Source: Bradyrhizobium uaiense (GTDB lineage: Bacteria; Pseudomonadota; Alphaproteobacteria; Rhizobiales; Xanthobacteraceae). Taken from it: a stretch of 33,476 bases of DNA. The notes beneath the pieces are model-generated. The model was not told the DNA's origin and did not search any database. It saw nothing but the letters and a program-made list of their open reading frames with translations. Of this stretch, positions 28,301-33,476 are shown piece after piece (within the stretch, counting starts at the first letter, position 1; every line of letters starts with the position of its first letter). Location: positions 1-33,476 of the forward strand of contig NZ_VKHP01000084.1 of the NCBI RefSeq assembly GCF_010811875.1, written 5' to 3'. A program made the translations under genes and the position numbers.

Positions 28301-28571
28301 GTCTGATATACAGGGCCAACCGGCCTGTCGCGCGCGGCATGCGAGCTATTGTTGCAGCGGTGAGCTGAAACGCAGCCGCCCAAATCGTTATCGCGATCAC
28401 GCCAATGGCGATGAACTCTTTGACAGTTGTCCAGCCAATGTCGTCGGCGCCGATTCGGTAGAGCTCCTGAATCTGATCTGGCAGGTAGAGCAGAACGGAA
28501 ATGGCGACCGAGAGAACGATGATCCATCGCAGATTGCGCAATAATGTGAACAATTGCTCGCGCACCGTCAT
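25371..28571 (-). CDS. Multi-pass membrane protein with patatin-like phospholipase domain
   Basis: A 1066-residue protein. The first 260 residues hold about six or seven membrane segments (for example 16-31, 53-72, 140-160, 185-203, 212-232, 243-257). A patatin-type lipase domain follows: oxyanion motif QGGGIYAAN (313-321), nucleophile elbow ISGVSGGSVGS (344-354, Ser348) and the catalytic aspartate in LVDGGYVENSG (575-585, Asp577). The remaining 450 residues are a long unassigned C-terminal region. Patatin enzymes cleave acyl esters of phospholipids or neutral lipids with a Ser-Asp dyad, and both residues are present. The start is ATG 28571 with AGGGA seven bases upstream; a 22-codon longer reading has no such signal. 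It is first in a run with two haem proteins, an uncommon partnership. Confidence 0.88.
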   Translation of the reverse strand: MTVREQLFTLLRNLRWIIVLSVAISVLLYLPDQIQELYRIGADDIGWTTVKEFIAIGVIAITIWAAAFQLTAATIARMPRATGRLALYIRLAPVILGALPILAATTGQLASRPAQEIGEVEEVGSIFRIQAQALAFERNLLLILAFAMLILLAAFVVFAWRMGARDRATELASRANNAYFIRYRFLALTIAGIALLTAGFLLLPDRLAQFVGSFGVIALFTMCVVALSTHFALLTIRLNFPFIPVVFGGLFLVASLFGSDDHGLRTVDIAAGQPEDKGRISAVEAFREWILQKPRVAEAKRLGEYPVFIVAAQGGGIYAANNAARFLARMQDLCPAFRQHLFAISGVSGGSVGSAIFAAALHADSAPLDAIAPDAKTCPKIADFLAGVGRAEDIDVSGPVEQRVASVLETDFLSPLVAGFLFTDFTQLFSPFAIPSFDRARFLEYTLENAADRMLRNQKGAGAQSNLLKADFQSHWAPDNNMPALLLNTTDAGSGKRVAISPFDIDPLHAKDKDLCILATLDRTGIGPDQTVTSRSLHIPLSAAAFTSARFPWVTPAATVPIKNDCMTANRQARLVDGGYVENSGIETALDLIERLNSIKGTSDAPKFRIYLLSLVSGQFEDHGSFMFGELMEPVRALLSTRTSRTYVALNHATTIDRAPENDLAASVQRFPTFGRTEITGLFYSLPLGWTLSQQTDDIISLSSGRFWDCVPRDDFDQSRTKQSNADCLQVKLFHLLNGSVASAFETLRDAKLAQAAYADELSKEYRPAPKIKPQPLLACYERKWLQERGYQKYRDQVAAYEHQLAVSIKDHSPAPAPLPPYRKSYMAYFQAEQVKALLQEWDRVAETEPRILAYILGAISYDSADFTRSSENFSYSAVSQLPRKWRDRIGKNNADLVAANKPPIAIETLLNRPKELANFVLGYEGNPFGNQTGTDDGWLFRPRGMYQLVGREQYQEAQSQIQDIGDLEGLDLLALPDALRDAKISAKVAFAHFRLHPYQNGTLFELLKDPSKNWIAVRGLQTDMEHGLLDRERVNARSEMFFNCIDEALHPTQLKTLQSKFYGSE

Positions 28572-29864
28572 CGCTCGTTCCCTAATACTGTCTACAGAAG
28601 ATAGTCCTGAGCAAATATTGGCTTTAATCCCAAACACACGGCCGAACTCTCACCGAACGCGAAACGCTTAAAGAGAGCTCGCCGCGCGCAATGCAAAAAT
28701 AGATCCGCTATCGGACAGCGGGTTTAAAGCAATAAACTTAACCTGCAGTAGTGGAGCGATTTATCGAATATTCCGCTAGACGGTCAAGAGATTTTCGATG
28801 CAGATGAGACGAAATGGAGCGCTCGATGTTTTTCATCTCGCTCCAGCGCACCTGCGCACTTTTTCCTCGCTCATTCGACTGAGACGCAAAGAAGGCGCAC
28901 GGCGCCGGCGTACTTCTTCCTGTTATCGCCGGTCGCATTCATCGATCGGTTCATCGATCGATGCGGCTTGACGTCGACGAGGGCTCGGACGCTTCAAGAC
29001 CTAGCCTTCTTGAAGCCGACTTTGAGCAAGAGGAGAAGAGCTTGCCCGCGGCGAGACCGCAGACGCGCTCAAACCGGTCCGCGCATCAATGATCGTGCGC
29101 TGACGCCAAGCGTTCGCACGGATCTAGGCCGATCAGTTCGCCATACCCAGCGATTGAGCCCACTCCATGGATGCATACGTGATGACCTCGCCCTGGTCCA
29201 AACTACCTCGCTCTTGAACAAAAAGGTGCCCCATCAACACCGGCGCGCTCAATCGGTACAAGTCGAGGATTCCGCGAACCGACAACGCAAGCCCCGCCCC
29301 GGCAAATGCCATTTGCTGCCAGAAACAGCCGCACGTTAACAAAGCAGCAGCGCTTCAGATCGCCCTTTGTAGGGCACGGTCGCACAAAGAGCCGCGCCCA
29401 GCTAGGTATCTTAACCAGGATGAGTTCGGTTTGGTGTGATCAGACATGCATCCTTCATTCCGGCCGGAACCGTGGACCTAAGTGCCCGGCCGTAGCTGCA
29501 TAACCACGCAGGCAATTGACCAGCGAGACAGCGATCAAGGCTTTTTGTTTTCGCGCCCAAAGATCCCGCACTTCATACCCTCGCTGGCTGGACCTATCTC
29601 TGCATGCCTCGCGCATCGCCGCACACGAACATCGCTGACGATCGGCGACGGCATTGTTTTGTCCGATTCGGACAATCATCTGGACATCAGACCACCGAAC
29701 AATAAGTAAGAGCCAGATCAGTCATTTGCGTCTTTGAGAAACCTTGCATCGATCATCGTCGATGCCTTGTGAGAGTATACTCAAAAGTCTAGCGGGACGC
29801 TTGCGCGTCGGCTATCAACCCGGCGAATTTTAGAACGCGGAATCATTTTCGGGCAGTCACGGCT
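28572..29864. other. Divergent intergenic region without a supported gene
   Basis: About 1.3 kb between the patatin operon and the nitrilase-like gene. It carries a short tandem repeat, TTCATCGATCG at 28938-28948 and 28950-28960, within a CGATCG-rich dyad. Short frames on both strands (for example 29133-29342 minus, 29482-29709 plus) lack ribosome binding sites and family resemblance. Promoters of the two flanking units should be here, but I cannot place them. Confidence 0.45.
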
Positions 29865-31172
29865 TTGGACATCACCGACGAGCAGTGGCGGGAGAACGCT
29901 TTCAGCATTCCGGCCAATCTGAGAGCTGTGCCTCGCAGCGAGGACGACGACGGTTTGCGACAGGCCATGCTCATCGTCTGGGCCGCGCTCGCCAAGGCGT
30001 CGGCCACGATCAAACATTTATACTCGCTTGTCCCGGAATCGATGATCCTCGAGTTGGCTGCGACGCTCGACATGCAAGCGCCCGACTATGGTCTTTCATT
30101 CGGCGGCACGGAGACCTACGAAGAAATAGTGATGCGGCTCGGCGGTTGTCTTCGCGCCATGGAGCGTGAATACAGCGAACAGGATTTGGGCTCGAGGCCG
30201 ACTGATCCAGCCGGGTGGCTTGTCGAACAGGCAGGGCATTGCGCCTATCTCATCCCCATGGGGCGCCTAGCGTGGAAGGACACAAAGAACCCTGCCCAGG
30301 ATATGCGCAACTTCGACCAACGCGGGCTGCTGCGTCTCCGGTTCGTCCCAGCTGTCGTCGACGGCGCGACGGTTCAGATCGTGAAAGCCGACCGGATGGC
30401 CAGGAAGTCGTCGACATTCGGCGCCGTATTGTTTCCTGATCCCACCTTCGACTGCGATGAAACACCGACGAGGTTTTTCGTCAGAGCGGTTAACATCCCC
30501 AATGGCGAAACCATTATTTCCGATGCGTGCAAGGCGGCTCACACCGAACGCTGCCTGACCACCGTGTTTCCGGAACTCATGATCGACCCGCAATCACGTC
30601 GTCTCATCGAAACTCAACTTGTCGAGAAGCCTTGGCTTGCCGAGGGTGAAATGCCGGACGCACCCGGAATCGTCGTCGCAGGCTCCTGGCATGAAGTGGA
30701 GAACGGCGAGCGATACAACATTGCTACGATCTACGATGGTCACGGCGTGCAAATTGCTCGGCACAAGAAGCGGATGGCTTACAAGGACGCTGAAGGCCGC
30801 GTGGAAGACATTCGGCACGGGACCGAGCTTGCGGTCGTGGTCCTGGAAGAAGCCCTTTTCGGCTTCGGCATCTGCCTCGATTTCTGCAATAGGTGCTATC
30901 ATACCCCTTATGGGTGGCTCGACGTAGACTTCGCAATAGTCCCGTCATGCGGCAACGAGGTCACTATGGACGGACACATCCGGACCGCGAAGGATTTGGA
31001 CAATGAGCGAAAAACCCGCAGTTTTGTAGTCCAGCAGGCCTATCCGCCGCTGGATCGGGCTGCCGGGTTTGTCCTGAATCCGGACGGGAACTCATCACGC
31101 TGGGCGGCAAATGAGCTTCTAACGGACGTTCCATGGAGCGTTTTCCGCGGCCAAACGTTACATGACCGTTGA
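29865..31172 (+). CDS. Nitrilase-superfamily (C-N hydrolase) protein with extra N-terminal domain
   Basis: A 435-residue protein. The C-terminal part carries the nitrilase-superfamily triad in order: Glu237 in TVFPELMID, Lys302 in RHKKRMAYKD and Cys337 in FGFGICLDFCNRC. These enzymes cleave or form C-N bonds in nitriles, amides or carbamoyl compounds. The first 150 or so residues are not part of the usual 270-residue fold; they are helical and unassigned. The best start in this frame is TTG 29865 (an upstream stop at 29790 and no ATG between), without a clear ribosome binding site; GTG at codon 22 or ATG at codon 35 are alternatives. Its end overlaps the next gene's ATG by 11 bases, so the two are almost certainly co-translated. 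No amidase pathway surrounds it, which points to a signalling or stress role rather than simple catabolism (inference). Confidence 0.8.
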   Translation: MDITDEQWRENAFSIPANLRAVPRSEDDDGLRQAMLIVWAALAKASATIKHLYSLVPESMILELAATLDMQAPDYGLSFGGTETYEEIVMRLGGCLRAMEREYSEQDLGSRPTDPAGWLVEQAGHCAYLIPMGRLAWKDTKNPAQDMRNFDQRGLLRLRFVPAVVDGATVQIVKADRMARKSSTFGAVLFPDPTFDCDETPTRFFVRAVNIPNGETIISDACKAAHTERCLTTVFPELMIDPQSRRLIETQLVEKPWLAEGEMPDAPGIVVAGSWHEVENGERYNIATIYDGHGVQIARHKKRMAYKDAEGRVEDIRHGTELAVVVLEEALFGFGICLDFCNRCYHTPYGWLDVDFAIVPSCGNEVTMDGHIRTAKDLDNERKTRSFVVQQAYPPLDRAAGFVLNPDGNSSRWAANELLTDVPWSVFRGQTLHDR

Positions 31173-32925
31173 CTTGGCGTTAAAGCAGGCCGATGTAAAG
31201 CATAGTAAAGCGAGTTCCGTAGTCCCCATAGCAGCGGGTCCAATGTCCGCCACTGACCGCAAGGCCTTCGAAATATCGCTCGATCGGATCGGGCGCGGCG
31301 ATGCGACGCCTGCCGAAGCGGCCGCCGCGATCCGAAAAGCGCTGACCAGCGAGCCCTCTTTGACGGAGCGGGTCTATGACGTGCTCCGCGACGTCACGTG
31401 GCGCGCGCTGACGTCGCGCTCCTTCGGCGGCGAGCTTTCGCAATGGTTTGAGGTGGTGCGACACGCTTCGGCACTTGCCGCCAGCAGAAATGCCGGCGGG
31501 ATGTCGGAGAGAATGCGTGCCTTTGCGGACCTGATCTCGCAGTCAGCGAGGTTTGCTGAGCTCCAACCATTGGAAGAGGTCCTCAGTCGAAAGCACACCA
31601 AGTCGCTTCTGAGCGCAATCGCAGGCGCCGGCAAGGCCGTCAGCAACATCGCACTGATGAGCATTCTCGGCCTCCGAGAGTCCAACCTTTCGAGGGTGAC
31701 CGGTGCCCTGCAAGGAACAGGGCTGATCGAGCGATCCTCATCAGGAAAGGAAGCAAGCTTCGCGCTGACTGACCTCGGTCGCCGCATGGCGAGGAAACTC
31801 GACATCGCGATCCATGATCCAGCCACAGATCGCGAATGGTGGCATGAAGCGCCCTTTCCCCTCGCGGTTTGGGCGGCAAGCGGCGCGCCCGTTGGTGCGA
31901 ATGCCGCGTTCTATCGACTGACTCGCTCAAAGGCGTCGGATGTTCTTCCGCCACTTGCCGACTGGAAAATAACAATCGCGAAGATGTCGCGCGATGAGCT
32001 AATGACATCCAACGATACTTGGGGGCTTCAAATCGACGACACGACGTGGATCCAATTCACCGAAGCGGTTATGCCGGATGGCGGCCTGTGCCTCCTTGGA
32101 TCAGACGTGTCTGTGGCGATGAAAGCGCGGAGCGAAGCCGTACTCGCGCTCAAGATCGCGAAGGAAGCGGAGGCGCGGGCTCGACGGGAGCTCGCAGATG
32201 CGCAAGACCGCCTGGTCGCCTACCAGTCCGCAAACTCGCATGTCAGAGACGAGATCATGAGCGTTGCCGCGCGATCGAACCGACGCGTGCGCGACACGAT
32301 AGACGTTTGGGCACACACCGCAGAGAATCAGATTGTGCCACGCGAACTGCAGGCGGTGGAGAAGGATCTCGGTGCAATGCAGGTCGCAGTGCGTAACCTC
32401 ATGGGGCCCATTGACGTCGTCACAGAAGGAAAGTCCGCTTCTGGCTGGATCGACCCGAACAGGGTCGTGACGGAAGCCATGAACACAGCAAGACACCTCG
32501 ACCCGACTATCCATGCGACCGCATCGTTCGGCAAGGTTCCGAAAATTCGTGTTGCGGTGTCCTCACTGCGCATGGTCCTCAGTCACATGGTCATCATAGG
32601 CACTCGTCACGGCGCATACGATTTTCGTGGCGCGTTGAAGGGATCCAACCTGGTCACAACGGTACGCGTCAAAAGCCCCGACGAGCACGCGCAGCTCACG
32701 CCGTTCGAAGCGGTGTCGAGTTCCGGTCTCGGTTATTGTCGCGCGATTGTAGAAACCAACGGCGGAGCTTTCGAAGTACGGGAAACCGGTTCGGGATCTG
32801 ACACCATGATCGTCTTTTCTTGGCCTGTAGAGGGGACGGACCCGCACGGAGGCAGGATAAAGTTCGGACCACCGGCCAAGGGGAACAAATCGCGCAGGCG
32901 CCCTGTTCGCGGAGTCGTCGATTAG
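31162..32925 (+). CDS. Winged-helix/PAS/degenerate histidine-kinase fusion protein
   Basis: A 587-residue protein with these apparent parts: helical N-terminus (30-150); MarR-like winged helix (about 158-212; ALMSILGLRESNLSRVTGAL, then GLIERSSSGKEASFALTDLG); PAS-like domain (about 226-318; PFPLAVWAASGAPVGANAAF); coiled coil (318-358); a phospho-acceptor-like helix NSHVRDEI (His360); and a GHKL-ATPase-like domain (about 430-556) recognisable from SGLGYCRAIVETNGGAFEV (521-539). The N-box, normally containing ATP-contact asparagines, reads VLSHMVIIGTRHG, and no DxGxG motif is visible, so ATP binding may be lost. The tail (570-585) is basic. It overlaps the nitrilase-like gene by 11 bases. No response regulator is adjacent. 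It probably senses a signal through PAS and binds DNA itself, perhaps controlling its partner; this is inference. Confidence 0.72.
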   Translation: MTVDLALKQADVKHSKASSVVPIAAGPMSATDRKAFEISLDRIGRGDATPAEAAAAIRKALTSEPSLTERVYDVLRDVTWRALTSRSFGGELSQWFEVVRHASALAASRNAGGMSERMRAFADLISQSARFAELQPLEEVLSRKHTKSLLSAIAGAGKAVSNIALMSILGLRESNLSRVTGALQGTGLIERSSSGKEASFALTDLGRRMARKLDIAIHDPATDREWWHEAPFPLAVWAASGAPVGANAAFYRLTRSKASDVLPPLADWKITIAKMSRDELMTSNDTWGLQIDDTTWIQFTEAVMPDGGLCLLGSDVSVAMKARSEAVLALKIAKEAEARARRELADAQDRLVAYQSANSHVRDEIMSVAARSNRRVRDTIDVWAHTAENQIVPRELQAVEKDLGAMQVAVRNLMGPIDVVTEGKSASGWIDPNRVVTEAMNTARHLDPTIHATASFGKVPKIRVAVSSLRMVLSHMVIIGTRHGAYDFRGALKGSNLVTTVRVKSPDEHAQLTPFEAVSSSGLGYCRAIVETNGGAFEVRETGSGSDTMIVFSWPVEGTDPHGGRIKFGPPAKGNKSRRRPVRGVVD

Positions 32926-33349
32926 CCGCGAGGCTGCCGCTCGATGATTGGCTTAGCGAATCGCCATCTCCGCTCGTCCCCAAAAAATGGACGGCAGTGT
33001 GAATAGTAGCCCGCGAGCTTAAGACCTGTGGATTCCCGTCAAACGCTGGATTTTGATTTAAGGTCGTCGTCGCCGCATAAATGCTCATTCTGCCAGACTC
33101 TAGCAACGAGCGACTTCACCATATTTCCCGAGCATCCCACCGCAATCTTCTGCCGTGAGTCATATTGCTTCAAGGAAGCGAGGCTCTGCCGAGAGCTCTT
33201 AGACGCTTAGCTTCGGTGCAAATTTGAGCGGTCGGCATGGGGAGGCTCATCATTTCCGCCGCCACGAGGTTACGTCTCGAATTAGGAATTAGGTACCCGA
33301 AGCGGAATTGCTGCCAAAACGATCAAGCTCTTTGGAATGTCGGAAGGTT
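32926..33349. other. Stretch between the fusion protein gene and the IS66-type element
   Basis: No supported gene. Short frames on both strands show no recognisable family, and there is no clear terminator after 32925. A minus-strand frame around 33185-33290 has protein-like patches but no start signal. Confidence 0.4.
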
Positions 33350-33476
33350 GTAAGCGCGATTTTCCCCGCACGTTGACGCCGGCGGTTTTGATGGATTGCC
33401 CTAGTATCGGGCGATACCGGGCCGTTCAGGCAGTGGCGGCTTTGTGGAAGTTGATGGGCAGCAGGTCGGTAATATC
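33350..33476. mobile_element. End of an IS66-family insertion sequence (runs off the window)
   Basis: At 33350 begins GTAAGCGCGATTTTCCCC; GTAAGCG is the usual first bases of IS66-family terminal inverted repeats, pointing inward to the right. A transposase tail follows on the minus strand 76 bases in. The element would extend beyond 33476; its other end and the 8-bp target duplication (the copy here would be 33342-33349) cannot be checked. Confidence 0.7.
33426..33476 (-). CDS. C-terminal end of IS66-family transposase (partial)
   Basis: The last 16 codons on the minus strand read DITDLLPINFHKAATA and then stop. The ending with LLP near the C-terminus resembles IS66 TnpC proteins, the DDE transposases of this family, and its position next to a GTAAGCG terminal repeat supports that. 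The rest lies outside the window, so integrity is unknown. Confidence 0.6.
   Translation of the reverse strand, partial: DITDLLPINFHKAATA

Noticed and set aside
1..33476. CRISPR arrays, rRNA or tRNA genes, nod boxes, sigma-54 promoters and type III secretion (tts) boxes
   Set aside because: Looked for by eye on both strands; no regular spaced repeats and no convincing match to the consensus sites were found.

Overview
The window looks like an accessory stretch of a Bradyrhizobium (Rhizobiales) chromosome. The strongest taxonomic marker is a secreted avidin-family gene (19738-20232) that closely resembles bradavidin from memory, including its unusual C-terminal tail. GC-rich codon use, a terminal inverted repeat and transposase tail of IS66 type at the right edge, and a block of decayed transporter genes fit a rhizobial genomic-island setting. 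The genus assignment is inference; no database was searched.

Left part (544-11141): a minus-strand catabolic cluster opposite an Lrp/AsnC regulator. In transcription order it holds a succinate-semialdehyde-dehydrogenase-like aldehyde dehydrogenase, a class III omega-aminotransferase, FolD, a dimethylglycine/sarcosine-dehydrogenase-like flavoprotein with a folate-binding GcvT half, PurU, and a creatinase/ectoine-hydrolase-like M24 protein lacking the usual metal ligands. Together they suggest hydrolytic opening of a small N-methylated amine or solute, oxidative demethylation onto tetrahydrofolate, conversion of the one-carbon unit to formate (FolD, PurU), and transamination plus oxidation of the remaining amine. 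The substrate is not evident. Two internal gaps (5485-6300 and 7258-7583) hold no convincing genes.

Middle part (11142-21330): a gene graveyard with a frameshifted MFS exporter (11778-13383, plus strand) and remnants of branched-chain amino acid ABC permeases LivH/LivM (minus strand) that still keep a neat terminator hairpin. Then come an intact KamA-family radical SAM aminomutase, a TauD-like protein from which every iron and 2-oxoglutarate ligand has been lost, the avidin gene, and a small conserved-looking hypothetical protein.

Right part (21564-32925): a three-gene minus-strand operon encoding a membrane-anchored patatin-like lipase, a secreted mono-haem protein and a RoxA/MauG-like di-haem protein. 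It is followed by a divergent plus-strand pair: a nitrilase-fold hydrolase with an extra N-terminal domain, overlapping by 11 bases a winged-helix/PAS/degenerate histidine-kinase fusion. That pair is the best candidate for an undescribed system. An IS66-family element begins at 33350 and runs off the window.
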